DNA of 64,000 nucleotides from Primulina eburnea (GCF_022965805.1 NC_133114.1:4236261-4300260); one strand, 5' to 3'. Numbered from the stretch's first letter, positions 12,338 through 23,995 are shown. Notes: generated by a model from the sequence alone, not told the origin. Program-made: numbers and translations.

Positions 12338-13056
12338 CAGGGCCGGCCCTTTCCAAGGGCAAACTGGGCCCATGCCCAGGTCCCCATTTTGATGGGGGCC
12401 CCAAATTTTTTTAATATATATATATATATAATAGTATTGGGACCCAAATAATTACTTTAATTATATTATATATATATATATATAATAAGACCTAAATATG
12501 ATAAAAAAATTATAACAGCAGCATTACGACACAAATAATTGCTACCTCTTGAAGCTTACGACACAAATAAATATTGGACAGCCATTAAAATTTTGGAGTT
12601 TGCATTGAAAATGGATGTTTTTCCTACAGTTGTGGTTGCGTATAAAATTTTATTGACTATTCCTGTAACTGTAGCATCAGCTGAGAGAAGCTTTTCCAAG
12701 TTAAAATTATTGAAATCTTATTTGAGAACCACAATGAGTCAAGAGAGATTGAATAGTTTGGCGATCCTCTGCATCGAAAAAGACATACTGGAGGATATCT
12801 CATATGACGACATAATTGATGACTTTGCTTCAAAAAACGCAAGAAGAGTGCATTTTAAATAATATTGATTGTTGAATAAATTATTTTGAGAAATTATGTA
12901 AACATTTTTCTATCTGTAGTTTTTTTATTTACATATTTTGGTTTACTTTGATTTTGCTATTCAATTTTTTTAATATACATTTGAATTTCGAATCAATACA
13001 AGAGGACCATATTATAAGTTTCGCCCAGGGCCTCTTTTTTCTTAGGACCGCCCCTG
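12338..13056 (+). mobile_element. Non-autonomous hAT transposon with perfect 8-bp target duplication
   Basis: The ends are CAGGGCCGGCCCTT and, at the right, TAGGACCGCCCCTG, which are imperfect inverted repeats. TCTGTCGG flanks it at 12330-12337 and 13057-13064. An 8-bp duplication and CAGGG(G)C ends are hAT hallmarks. At 719 bp it is a deletion derivative that keeps only the 3-prime end of the transposase gene. Confidence 0.92.
12539..12862 (+). pseudogene. hAT transposase C-terminal dimerisation domain
   Basis: About 107 open codons include [20 protein letters not shown] and [18 protein letters not shown], the signature of the hAT dimerisation region found in ZMYM1-like plant transposases. 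The zinc finger and RNase H-like catalytic part are missing, so no active enzyme is made. The fragment ends at a normal stop shortly before the right terminal region, as in a full-length parent. Confidence 0.9.
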
Positions 13057-14499
13057 TCTGTCGGGCCCTATCTAATTCATACTAACCTTGTCATGAAGAT
13101 CCATGGCGCAAAAGGCCCAACCTGTTTCTTGTCGAGCTAGGGAAACAGCCTCCTCGTAGGAATCTATCAGCATCCAATGGCCCAACATAAACAAAGAAAG
13201 TTAGAAACATTTTGGTTGAAAATGTAAATGAATTATTATGGAATATGGCTTACAGAGAAGGTCGCATGGTGCCTTCGAAAAATTTATACTCAGACGGGGA
13301 AGTCAGGCTCTTCACCAGCCGAACTCCAGCAGAAAAAACCCCATCAAAAAAAATATTTCCCCGAGCCGCTGAAAGACTTGATATATATGGCCCGAGAATA
13401 GTCAATTTCAGGGAGGACATGCCGGCTTCTTGGGTAAACTTTGGAACCCCCTCCTCAGTGTCGATAAGGATAACAGGTTCGGGGTCAACAAAGGCTTTCC
13501 TCTTCTAGGGCAGAGAGGGATGCGGTCATTTGATTCCTCGGCCTCCTGGTCAAGCTCCTCCACCCGGGACAATGTTATTTTCTCCTTCATTGCCCTCTCC
13601 CAGGCCTCCCGAGCTTCAACCACCTTTGCCTCATCAGTTTCTTAACCTCATCAATTTTCTTCTCTTCTTGGGCTGCTTTCTTGGCCAGATCTTTTTTCTC
13701 AGCAGCAGTCTTTTAGGCTGCCAACTTCTTCTCCTCGGGTGCCTTTCCAACCGCCTTTCTCTGAACAAAGGCTTCTTTCACCTCGGGATTGTCTGACAAA
13801 AATATAAAAATAAAGGTTAGAAGCAAAGCCCAAAGAAATGGCGAGAAAAAGCAAAGCATGAAAGGAAAATGTACCAGGTTGAGAATCCAGGCATCAAACT
13901 CGTCAATCGCCTGCTCCACTGGATCTTCAGCCCAGGTGCCCAACTCGTAGGCAATTAAATTTTCCTCCAAGATCAGGATAGATGAGGAAAATTTATGCTC
14001 TTCCACGAGGGGCTCATGGGTCTTATAGTCACTGTAGAGTTCAAGTTGGGCAGGTACTTTGGATAGAAAATAGAGCGAGCAGACAAGAGCAGAAGAAAGT
14101 CATATGTAAAAGTACCGGCCTTTCCAACCCTTTAATAAAAAAAAGGATATCATCAAGGAATCGACTATTCAGTCAGGCAGCTAGGGAGAATGCACACACA
14201 TTAAAATGGCAAACGAAAAAGTAATGAAGGATGATGGAGTTGATCAAGGGATTATTTATCTCAAATAGTACAAAGGTCGAGGCCATTATGGAAAGAATGA
14301 GGATGAAGCTCGGTCCTCTTGGAAGAATGAGAAGAAGGAATTGGGGTTTTGGCTTTAGGAGCCGGTTTCACTTTCTCTTTACCCTTCTTCTAGGCAATAG
14401 ATGGTCTATCAGGTGGAAGACGGTCGGTATTCATAGGCATCAGAGGAGTAATCCGGACCGTGGACCTTGGAATAGACAAACAAACAAGATGTATCTGAG

Positions 14500-15124
14500 A
14501 AGTTGAACAGGGACACCCATGACAACGAAATTCATGTCGAATGGGTGAAGTGACTTTTGACATGACACATGTCTTTTCAGCTTCTAGGGCTTATGTTACC
14601 TTTCCGTTAGTCCTAGAACGTCTAAAATTCGAAATGTAAACATTCTCTCGCCCTAGTCCAAATCTGACCACTCAGGACAACGAGTAGGACTCTAATTCGA
14701 CTATTTAAGGAGGGAGTGCTGATACCTAGAAAGGGTCCAATTATCCTTGGACTCGAGCAGAGGAAGAAAGATCGGGATTCGAGAGCTGTTTTCGGGAAGC
14801 CAATAGGAGATCGGATGGAAGCCAGCCCAGACAAAAAAAATACCTTGTTTTTAAACTATCTCAGATATGCATCAACCCAATAAGGTTGTCATGCAACTGC
14901 CTACTTATGCAAGCTCAGACCCATAATAATTGATCGTGGGCTTAGTCCATTAGTAATCAAGGAACATGTTTCACTCCACATTCTCCGATCTAGTTGAAGC
15001 CAAGAGACGAGTCATGTCCTCACATCATGATCACTACCCTAACATTTCGTAGTGATCACTGACTCTGAATTTTTTTTAAATACTCCAAACGAGACAAAAT
15101 CAAAGAATTCACTTTTCATTCACA
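14500..15124. other. Non-coding stretch, probably rest of the gypsy fossil
   Basis: No convincing ORF or repeat boundary was found. It lies between the antisense ORF and a MITE, and may hold decayed 3-prime or LTR sequence of the gypsy element. I could not find a matching LTR pair. Confidence 0.4.
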
Positions 15125-15132
15125 GTCCAATG

Positions 15133-15662
15133 TAGGGATGTCAACTTTCCCCAAGGGTTTAGGGCCCTGCGGAGAAAACCCGAAACGGGGATGGGGATCC
15201 CCGATTTTTTCGGGTTCGGGTTCGGGAATTTTTATAAATCTCCGATTTAATTCGGGGCGGGTATGAGATTACTATCTCCATCCCCGAAATCCCCGAACCC
15301 GCCCCGAAAACAATATCAATAATAAAATAATAGTATTATTAATATTATTTTTTAAAATATTAATAATCTTATTATTATCAATATTGATATTAATATTAAT
15401 ATTAATATTGTCTCTAATAATAATAGATAATAATAACTTTTGGTTTGAGAAAATCTCCGAATTCGTCACCGTCTTGCTATATGAATATTTTTGAAACGGG
15501 GATGAGGACGGGGATGGGAAGTTGATCTCCGAAGTTTCGGGTTTGGAGATTCCCTGAACCCGAAAAAGCGGGGATAGGAACTGGTATAGGGATGAGGATG
15601 TAATTCGAGGATGGGGATAGTAATGACAAATTCGTCCCTGCCCCGACCCATTGCCATCCCTA
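15133..15662. mobile_element. hAT-like MITE (TAGGGATGGCAA type)
   Basis: The left end TAGGGATGTCAACTT is mirrored by TTGCCATCCCTA at the right. The flanks GTCCAATG and ATCCACTG match at six of eight bases, as an aged 8-bp duplication. The interior is rich in CGGGGATGGGGA and CCCGAAA units near both ends, with an AT-rich centre. There is no transposase. ORFs here are by-products of the repeats. Confidence 0.75.
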
Positions 15663-15670
15663 ATCCACTG

Positions 15671-16082
15671 GCCATCTTTATAAGCGTCAGAATAATCAAG
15701 CTAAACCCTCCCCGCACTAGCCTTTCTCGTCCTTAGATAGAAACAGACCATCCAACTCGAGTTCATTTTGCTAGATCACCAGCACATACCACCCAGCTCA
15801 CCCAATTTTACTCGAGCAACATCATTCCTCTCTAGAGGACTATTTCTTCGACCGACCATCAAGAATCTACCATTGTCGCTGCCATTTTATAGCCTCAAAG
15901 GTTGCGGCTTGTGAGGAATAAGGCGGTGACATACTTATCCAGATCTTTGATCCGATTGCTTAATTTTTATTAATTAAACCGTACATTGCAGCAACAGATT
16001 TAGCTGACGATTCCCACGGCAAGCTTAAGCCCACAATCGGGATTGTCAAAATTCTCGTTACTGTGTATCATCATTTGCAGAG
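15671..16082 (+). promoter_or_regulatory. Upstream region of TRAPPC5
   Basis: This 410-bp stretch must hold the promoter and 5-prime UTR. I see no clear TATA box. TTTGCAG directly before AGATG at 16080 could be the acceptor of a 5-prime UTR intron, but no matching donor can be fixed by reading alone. Confidence 0.35.
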
Positions 16083-19000
16083 ATGATAGGAACTGGGAAA
16101 ATGAAGCAATATTCGAACCTACTCGATCGGCCCCTCAGCAAAGGCAAACAAGAGGTTTTTCGTTTTTCTTTTTCTAAATTATTCGTATCTTCATTTTTTT
16201 TAACTTTTGACAGCCTCTTTGTTAAAATCTCATGGACCCATTTTGATACTCAAGCGATTTTTGTTGGTAATGATAATTGAAGGGTTTTTAGCTAACATTT
16301 CTAGAACCCAATATTTTGTTGTATTTTGAATTATAGTGAGAGGGTTTTACAACTAATTTGTTGAAACTACACCAATTTGAGATTAGATTTAACTATTTTA
16401 TTGGGGACTTTGCTGACAATGAATGAGATTCATGTGGTGAATTTGCTAACGACGGGTCTAATGATCTAATTGCGTTGTTGGTGATGATTAATGGCAAGAT
16501 GATTTTTTGCAGGTTAGTCTGAGTGCATTTGCATTCTTGTTTTCGGAGCTTGTTCAGTATAATCAAACTCAAGTAGACAACATAGCTGAATTGGAACGAA
16601 GGTGACTGCTGTTTGCTGGTCAATCTATTGTGTAAATTTGGATCATGCTATCTCCATATATTAAAATTTACGTGAAACATTTACTAGGATATTGCTATGT
16701 TTATTATCACAGTGCAAAGGGTGTTTGCAATGCCAAAAACAAGAAATAATCTTTAAGATATTTAGAGTCATTGTATGGCTCATGGAAAGGCTTGTACCTT
16801 ATCAAAAAAAAGTTACTAAAGCATTTGAATAGCATAAGATACTACATATTTTATAGCCCTTGAACGATGATATGAAATTATTTATTATCGTACAACTATA
16901 CAACCGGACACGAATAACAACTCCATCATGTTTCACATTGCATTGCAATTGCATTCCCCACATTTGAGGCTCGTTTCTCGTGACTTAAAGGCGCACCACG
17001 GTGTGTGATTTATGGGTGTGCCTTGAGTCTTGGCGCTTGCTGTGAGTGCTTTGATAACCATTTATTTGTCCACCTCTTAGGGGTTCATGAGTGAGGAATT
17101 AGAATTTAGCCTTGGGTTTGACATTATCTTTATGATGGTTAATGGCTAACTCTTAAGGCAGTGATCCTTTTTATGTTGAAAGTTTAAAATGGGATATTTC
17201 CTTGATGTTTATTTTATTATCTGTTTATGGTTGATGGTATTATTGATGTGTTTCCTGTGTATCAGGTTAGAGGATGCTGGCTATGCTGTTGGAACCAGGG
17301 TTCTGGAACTTCTCTGTCACAGGGAGAAGGTGGTGAACTTTATCTCAACCTGTGATTTGTTTCCGATCTGGAATGATAGGTTGCCTTTGTAGTTTGTATG
17401 CAGATGAGCTGTATAATGTAATTCTTTGTATATTCTTGGTCCATGTCTGCACGTTGACCCTTCATATGTAAAACCTTCTTCAATTTAAGACAATTGCAGT
17501 TGTAGGATTTTTCTAGTGTAAGGAGAAAAGAACCTGAATCAGAAGGCACTCAGGTTGATTGATGTAGAAATTGTATGCGAACAATTCTCTTCTTCTTCCG
17601 TATCCTTTTCACGCCAAAACAGTTTTTAGAGTTCAATCTCCAGGAAGAAATTTTTTTGCATGATGCATTTAGGATATGGAATTTTAAGTTTGATTTGATT
17701 TATTTGTATGAAAATTGCATCCTGTAAGTTGTCCAGTTTTTGCTGAAAGTATCTGAGGATATTCAACCCAAACCTTTTAAAATGTATACAAATTTAACTT
17801 TGTGCCTGTGTCTTGAAATAAGGTATTCTTCCTTTCTGCCTCTATTTCTTGGAAAATATGCTTGTTTTAGTTTAAACTTCGTGACTTTCTGACTTTGTGA
17901 GTTTGAAAATGAGCATTCATTTGCCTATGAAAGGTTTACATTTGAAATGATTCTGCAACCTTCTTGTTGGCATCTGCCATATGCAAACAATTTTTAACAT
18001 TAAGAATTCATACCATTTTGTGATATTTTTCGTGTCTCTGTAGGGTAACAGAAGGGAAACACGGCTATTGGGTATCTTGTCCTTCATACACAGTACAGTG
18101 TGGAAGGTTTTGTTTGGAAAGGTTGGTGATAATTTATTCTCTTCTAATTATGCCTCTCTTTCTGGGAGACACATATTACCCTGCGGAGAGCATTATTAAT
18201 GTCCCCGCATCTTGCATATGAGAAACTAATATTTAACGAATCATTAGATTTTGGGCCAGTTCAAGTGGAGTGGTTTATTTCCTGTAACTTGGTTCTAGGG
18301 TTCGAGCCATGCCGTGAATGTTTTAAAAATAACTTAACATTGAATTTGTTCTTCTCATTCTCTACCCATGGCGATGATACTCCAGAATTGATTTTATCAG
18401 ATGATTAGAAAGAACTTATTAGTATTGAACATAACAAATAACGCTGTAGCAAATCGTACGAATTAGTTTGTATCAACAAAGTAGTGTCATGAATATCAGT
18501 TTTTACTCTACCTGAATATCAGGTGGCCGATTCTCTGGAAAAAGGCACGGAGCATGAAGATGAGTACATGATAAGTGAGAAGGAACTTCTTGTTAACAGG
18601 TTATATTTGTTTGTGTACGGATTCGTTTTCTTATTATCTTTATTTTATAATCCTTTACAATTTCCTGCTGACATAATATTTACTCTGCAGATTTATTTCA
18701 ATACCCAAAGATATGGGAGCATTTAACTGTGGAGCCTTTGTTGCTGGGATAGTGAGGGTACTTACCGCATTGATTGATTAATTAACAATATTTTAGGGCA
18801 TAAGCACTAATAACTTGTTTTTTCCATCTTGAAGGGAGTACTCGACAATGCAGATTTTCCAGCTGTAGTCACAGCTCATTTCGTACCCGTAGATGGGCAA
18901 CAACGACCTAGAACAACCATTCTGATTAAATTTGCTGAAGAGGTATTTCTGACTACACAATCTTTTTTTCATTTAGCATATCATTGTTGATCTCCTACGA

Positions 19001-19434
19001 TAACGGTATATGTACTGGGTACGCATTCATCGTTCTAGCTTGATGTATTTCCACATACTTCACTGGTTACGGCTCCAGCTAAAAAAATCTTAAAGTTGTA
19101 GTTAAGTTTCATTGGTTGGCTATTGATAAAAAAAAGTGAGAAGTATTTTAACCTTCTGATGTGAATGATGTGAAAATGAACAATTATTTTCTACTATAAG
19201 GAGTCTATCTTACCAAAAGTCCTCTGTTTCAACTTTTATGGTAAAGAACGAGAAAAATTCATACATGTACTTGCATATGGCCGATACTAGTATCCAGTTT
19301 ACTTTCATATTTGTGCATAAATAATGAACCGACATAATTCATTACCGGTTGCACTTCAGCTTTCTAAAATATTTATCAAATTCTTCAATTTTCTTCCGTT
19401 TTAGGTGCTACTGAGAGAATCAAGATTAGGCTGA
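16083..19434 (+). CDS. TRAPPC5: TRAPP complex subunit 5 (TRS31 homologue)
   Basis: Eight exons: 16083-16154, 16513-16601, 17266-17329, 18044-18121, 18523-18599, 18691-18757, 18835-18942 and 19405-19434. All introns are GT-AG, phases fit, and the sum is 582 coding bases plus... stop included at 19432-19434, giving about 194 residues, the usual plant length. The protein starts [18 protein letters not shown] and includes [68 protein letters not shown] and [17 protein letters not shown], all diagnostic of TRS31. The subunit has a Bet3-like fold and belongs to the core of the TRAPP tethering complexes, which act in ER-Golgi and later traffic with a Rab exchange activity. No lesion is seen, so the gene is probably functional. 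It is the only intact gene between the two retroelement blocks. Confidence 0.95.
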
Positions 19435-20344
19435 TGAAGCTTCTCGATTCTGATATCATCATTCCGTTTTTCGATCTAATGAATTTCCTGAGAAAATGCG
19501 TCAAATATTAGCTATTGGCTTGCAGTTTTCTCCTATAAACTCTATCTATGAGCTTTTTTTTCTCCCAATGTTGGCATGATATGAGGATGAGATGATTGAT
19601 GAACACAGAGTTGTGAAATTCTTGGGGGCGTTTCAATGAAATGAATTGATTTAGATGGAGAAATTTGATTTGATACAGATTAAAAGTATATATCCATGAT
19701 TCAAATATCTAAGTAATACCTTAGGTTGCATTTGAATTGGATTATTTGGATTGAGAAATTAGAACAAACGGCTTTGGGAATTTGGCAAAAGATTGGACAT
19801 GAAAGAGAAACCGTGTAAAAGTTTTGGGGGATATTTTTTTAGAAATGGTCCGGGAGATTATAAGTTATGTTTGGTATTATTTTCTGATAAAAAAAAAATT
19901 CTATGTTAAATCACAAAATATTTTATTTGGTATTATTTCCATATAAAAAATTTCTATGTCAAATCACAAAAAAATAAAAAAATTTCTATAAAAATATAAT
20001 CACAAATAAATAAATTTTCATTTCCATCAAACTTGAAAAACAAACTTAATTTAAGAATAAATACCTCATATGTAGAAGTGATAATTGATATTGAGCTGTT
20101 CCAATAATTAAATATATTTTACTTGCTCTAACACCGAAAGAAAATGTATGTTTGCTTGTTTTTCAATACTTCAATCAGTATATTACTGTTAGAATATATA
20201 TCGAAACAACTTGAAGAATGATAAAATAAACGAATGATAACCTCAAAATTTATATCCAAACGAAGGGAGAATGATGAAACAATGGCAAATGATCCATTCT
20301 AATCTAGATGTTCACCAATTATATAAGTCAATTTTCAATATTCG
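19435..20344. other. TRAPPC5 3-prime flank and AT-rich intergenic DNA
   Basis: The first 150-200 bases are probably 3-prime UTR. At about 19870-19975 a segment with TTTGGTATTATTT and TCTATGT-AAATCACAAAA occurs twice in tandem. No gene was seen. Confidence 0.5.
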
Positions 20345-20349
20345 GTCAA

Positions 20350-20800
20350 AAACACGCCATTTGGCAGGGCGTGATAATTGGTTAAAAAGAAAACACTCCA
20401 TTTCGCGGGGCGTAATTTGTACTGAGCAAGCGTGATTTAAACAATTTTTTAATAATTTAGATAGTCACGCCGTTTTTGAGTGTGCGAGTGCCTTTTTTTT
20501 ACAAAAAAAATAAAAATAAAAATCAAGTCACATAATCCATTTATAAGGAAGTAACTATCTTTTTTAAAAATCAAAATCAAAATCAAGTCACGCCGTCCTA
20601 AAAGAACGACGTGACTTGAGTATTTTTTTTAAAAAAAAATAAAAATCAGCAAGTCTACCGTCTAAATAGTATGACTTTTTTTTTTTATTACAACACACGA
20701 AGGAAGGAGGATCGAACCCAAAAAGAGGAGTCAGCTAATTTGGCGGGGTGAGACCACTGGGCTACGAGCCCGGTCTCCTCTGGATAGTATGACTTGATCT
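20350..20800. repeat. Hairpin-like CACGCC / GGCGTGA repeats
   Basis: Five related units occur: CACGCCATTTGGCAGGGCGTG at 20353 (given here as arms CACGCC and GGCGTG), then near 20394, 20464, 20588 and 20650. Arms are about 7-8 bases with short spacers, and units are separated by A-rich and T-rich runs. The last unit is split by the SINE at 20678-20783. I do not recognise the family. Confidence 0.55.
20678..20783 (-). mobile_element. Short tRNA-derived SINE
   Basis: Read on the minus strand, it has an A-box-like TAGCCCAGTGGT, a B-box-like GGTTCGATCC about 40 bases later, and a poly-A tail (the T run at 20678-20686 on the plus strand). It is flanked by a perfect 12-bp duplication, ATAGTATGACTT, at 20666-20677 and 20784-20795. 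Polymerase III boxes, an A tail and a long target duplication together define a SINE. At about 95 bp plus tail it is short for a plant SINE. Confidence 0.85.
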
Positions 20801-20967
20801 ATATGTTATATAAATTCCACCAAGTTGTCTTAGTTATTTAATTATTTCTTAAATCATGAAAAACCCCATATTTCAAACATTTTCCCTTCTCACGGGTATT
20901 TGAATTGCCCGAGTAAATTGAGTTAACTGTTAATCCAGATTCACCTTTTGGTGTTCATTATACTACC

Positions 20968-21857
20968 AACCATGATAGTTACGTGGGACTTCCTTCGTTA
21001 ATAGGCAGAAATAAATCTAAGTGTTTGTTTTTATCCAGAAAATACCTAGAGCGGGATGCATGGTGGTGCATGCTCTCCCTTAATTCGTATGTCACGATGA
21101 GTGTATTTGCTTTGCCGATCCTATCGTGTGATGAATTTATTTTTGTGGGGAAAGTCTGACAGATAGAGAGTGGTATTGGATGGAAGAACTGGACTAAGTT
21201 GAGCATGGGTAAGATTGAAATAGGTAGGTGCTTTCGAAAATTACGTGAATATAACATAACATTGCTCTTCTGACAAAGCAATTTAGTTGGAAGCTATCAG
21301 ATCCAAATGCCTTAGCATCCCAGGTTTTCAAAGCTAGATATTACCCCAGAGCATTTTCTTTGAGGCAAAGATTGGCAGTAATTCAAGATGTTTGGAGAAG
21401 TCTACTGTCTTATCAGGCATAAGGATGGCTAGCTAGGATACTGATTGGTTCGGGACAACAAACCAATATATACCTGGAATGATCCTTGGTTGCCAAACAA
21501 GCTCAATCCTTTTATCGAGACAAGGGGTCATTAGTTTAATTAAGTAATACCTACAAAGTCAGCTGGACCTTGAAATAACTCGAAAATTTTATTTAGCAAA
21601 AGGCAACAGTTTCTTCTTTGCATAGTACAGAGGAAGGAAATTAGGATTCTGCTATCTTGCAAGACCTATTCTCAGAGATGGATCAACGATTAGTTCTTTC
21701 CATTCCATTGAGCCAGCATATTAGTGATGATTTATGGATGTCATGAGGAGATGAGTCAGTTAGTTTCTCCTCCTAAGTATCAACTTGCATCTTACTTTGA
21801 AGTTGAAAGTGACAGCAAAGGTTAGAAACTTTTTTTGTGGTTGTCATATATAGTATC
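20968..21857 (+). pseudogene. LINE (L1-type) reverse transcriptase C-terminal fossil
   Basis: Plus-strand reading with stops and frame changes gives SYVGLPSLIGRNK, YVTMSVFALPILSCDEFIF, GIGWKNWTKLSMGKIEIGR, FKARYYPRAFSLRQRL, VWRSLL, and finally FSEMDQRLVLSIPLSQH. This order matches the region after the RT palm of plant L1 elements up to the zf-RVT domain. KVTAKVRNFF is the start of zf-RVT and is cut by the solo LTR at 21858. The 5-prime part of the LINE is missing. Confidence 0.8.
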
Positions 21858-22534
21858 TGTGGGAACCCGGACGCTAATTCATTTCTTAATCGTCTTTAGA
21901 ATAATTGGATCAATTAAATAAACTGGGTCTAATTTTTTTTTTAAATGCGGAACATGTATTAATTAAATGAACAACACATGATAATCAATCTAATATAAAC
22001 ATCGAAATAAAAGTACAAGTCTGGTACCATTACATTAACATCAAACTAGGGTTTAACCACTAAATATCAAGTGCTGAAACCTATTCTATATATGGGTCTG
22101 AATCTCCACGCTAAAGTATAATCTCTCATCATCGTCTTGACTCTGATTATGTCTCACATGTTGTCATGCACACATACAAACAAGACAACTGCCGATAACT
22201 CCGGTGAGAAATAAATCCCCAGTATAAATCATGTATACATGCAATCATATAAACATGTATCAAAGCATGAAACAAGTATCAACAACATGTATCACATCTG
22301 AAAGACCTGAATCGATATAAAACTGTAAATCAAACTCTAACTCACAATCTCTGACTCGACTCTATCCTAATCTAGGGATCTCGATCTGAATAAGAACGTA
22401 ATAAATCTCATACCTACTCTCCCGATCGTGGTGGCGGTACGCTCTTATTTACGGACTTTGGTCCTGTCCATATCGAATCTCGCGATAGAAGTCACTCTAC
22501 TCCTATGCAACATCGACATGACCAAACGTCCGGT

Positions 22535-22640
22535 GTCTTGGCACCTCTGCCAAAGACTTGGCATCTTATGCCAAAGACTAGGCATGTCCGCCCAAAAATA
22601 GGCACATCAGCCCAAAGACTAGGCACGTCCGCCCATAACT
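22535..22640. repeat. Short GGCA(C/T) repeats in the solo LTR
   Basis: Five units of about 20 bases share TTGGCA or TAGGCA with GCCAAAGAC or GCCCAAAGAC. They are minor internal structure of the LTR. Confidence 0.55.
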
Positions 22641-23377
22641 CTGCACATAACAAATGCTTAACTATAAATCAATAGAATAAGCATATCAATCTCAGACATT
22701 GCAACATATCGAGGCAATGACAATTAAGTATGTGATTTTGGGAAACTCAAGTTAAATCAAACTTGAGTTGTCCAATCGCGGATCAACATTGATTTATACC
22801 TTTCTGTCGTAGCACAAACACTTGACAACTCTGATCTTTCTTCTACTGGTTCTGATTCCAATCTAGAATAACAATTCAAGAAGTATAATATTACCATACC
22901 ACTCGAAGTAACTCTGGTAGAGTCAATCTCAATCTAGTATCTGTCAATGGCATAACGATACAATCTCGAAATACCGGCAATACAGTATAAATCAGATATT
23001 AAACCCAACATCTCATAATTGATAACAACACAATTCTGATATCAAATCGTTATAATCACAATCAAATCAACTCTAAAAATTCATAAAATTTCATACGGTA
23101 TCCGTTCTTCGATCCGGTTTCAATTATACAATGTCTAAGATCTCAAGAACACTATATATAGATCAAATCATAATTCCTTCTACCATATTTTCAAACCATA
23201 TCAGAACATAATAAAACTTACGGCCATTTATAGCTCTTGTCGATAGGAACACGGTACTGAAGTCAGATTCAAACTCGGACGGACATATTTTCCGCAAATC
23301 AATTTCTAGAATTAAGAACTTGGAACTTCTCCAGAGCTTCCTCGGTTTTCTTTCAATTCAATCTGAAGGAAATGAAA

Positions 23378-23380
<3 letters not shown>

Positions 23381-23441
<61 letters not shown>
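23381..23441. repeat. (TA)n microsatellite
   Basis: About 30 TA units within the solo LTR. Overlapping ORFs with YIYIYI are artefacts of this run. Confidence 0.95.
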
Positions 23442-23444
<3 letters not shown>

Positions 23445-23485
23445 ATTGCATGGTAATAAAACGTGGCTCATCTCTTGTGCAGCAC

Positions 23486-23732
23486 GTCTCGCGCATATGC
23501 GCGACCTCAACCGGCGCATATGCGCGAGACCTACTTGTCTTGGCAGTTTTCCTCTCGGCATCTCGCGCATATGCGCGCACCATCGTCGCGCATATGCGCG
23601 AGGTTCTCTGGACATGGCATTTGTCAATACACCTCCTCGCGCATATGCGCGCCCTGTCTCGCGCATATGCGCGAGGTCCTCTGCCCGCCTCGCGCGTATG
23701 CGCGCATCAGTGCCGTGCATATGCACGAGGGG
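23486..23732. repeat. Cluster of paired GCGCATATGCGC palindromes
   Basis: Eight palindromes occur as four pairs, near 23491/23515, 23563/23588, 23640/23661 and 23692/23715. Six are exact GCGCATATGCGC; the last two vary as GCGTATGCGC and GTGCATATGCAC. Members of a pair are about 21-25 bases apart and pairs about 52-76. The layout resembles the CTCGGGCGG clusters in the other LTRs. Confidence 0.9.
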
Positions 23733-23863
23733 TACTGTCCTCGCACATCAATTCTTCTCATGCTATACAAAATCATGTCTCGCTTGGCCCTTTCATAATT
23801 ATATCAATTCAAAATCAATAATAGCAGATTAACAACACAATAAATCTCGGGCATTACAGTATC

Positions 23864-23995
23864 AATTTAGCTTTGTGTGATATAATAAATTGTTGTCATA
23901 AGTCTGCGTAATTTTTTGGAATGAGACAACAGATCTATACATTGTTCTCCTCGGAATATTTTCATAAATCACATGAAGCGTATGCCAATTAAGTT
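23864..23995 (+). pseudogene. Possible continuation of the LINE zf-RVT region
   Basis: This lies directly behind the solo LTR, where the interrupted LINE should resume. The translation is weak (NETTDLYIVLLGIF) and is accepted mainly by position. Confidence 0.35.

Larger units (their letters stand above)
12085..14440 (-). pseudogene. Antisense accessory ORF of the Tat-type gypsy fossil, broken
   Basis: Read on the minus strand from about 14440, the sequence encodes a basic start (KKGKEKVKPAPKAKTP). It continues with ELYSDYKTHEPLVEEHKF, LIAYELGTWAEDPVEQAID, a lysine- and glutamate-rich coiled-coil-like stretch (AEKKDLAKKAAQEEKK), YELDRARQMHEQMVDGLR, and an acidic tail (YAVDSFSDEVAKEA) near 12130-12200. 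Stops and frame changes are frequent. The hAT insertion at 12338-13056 splits it exactly between YELDR and ARQMHEQ; removing the insertion and one duplication rejoins the frame. Antisense ORFs in this place are known in Grande/Retand elements. The protein's function is not known to me. Confidence 0.65.
21858..23858 (-). mobile_element. Solo LTR of a Ty3/gypsy element
   Basis: 2001 bp, starting TGTGGGAACCCGGACGC and ending CGGGCATTACA on the plus strand. It is flanked by GTATC at 21853-21857 and 23859-23863. There is no internal region, so it arose by LTR-LTR recombination. Orientation follows from the related LTR at 37050-39118, which is followed by a primer site. It inserted in the LINE fossil. 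Confidence 0.92.

Noticed and set aside
15272..15717. Two minus-strand ORFs with NININI and GRGRDE runs
   Set aside because: They come from the repeats within the hAT-like MITE and cross its right boundary.
20690..20783. Possible tRNA gene on the minus strand
   Set aside because: It has A and B boxes but no cloverleaf acceptor stem. The A tail and 12-bp duplication show a SINE.
20979..21281. 100-codon minus-strand ORF
   Set aside because: It is the shadow of the plus-strand LINE reading, which has clear family motifs.
23486..23732. Regular palindromic repeats resembling a CRISPR array
   Set aside because: Spacers are too short and uneven, the setting is a plant LTR, and no cas genes are present.
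23320..23832. Overlapping ORFs of up to 170 codons on both strands with YIYIYI and RAYAR repeats
   Set aside because: They are produced by the TA microsatellite and the GCGCATATGCGC palindromes within a solo LTR.
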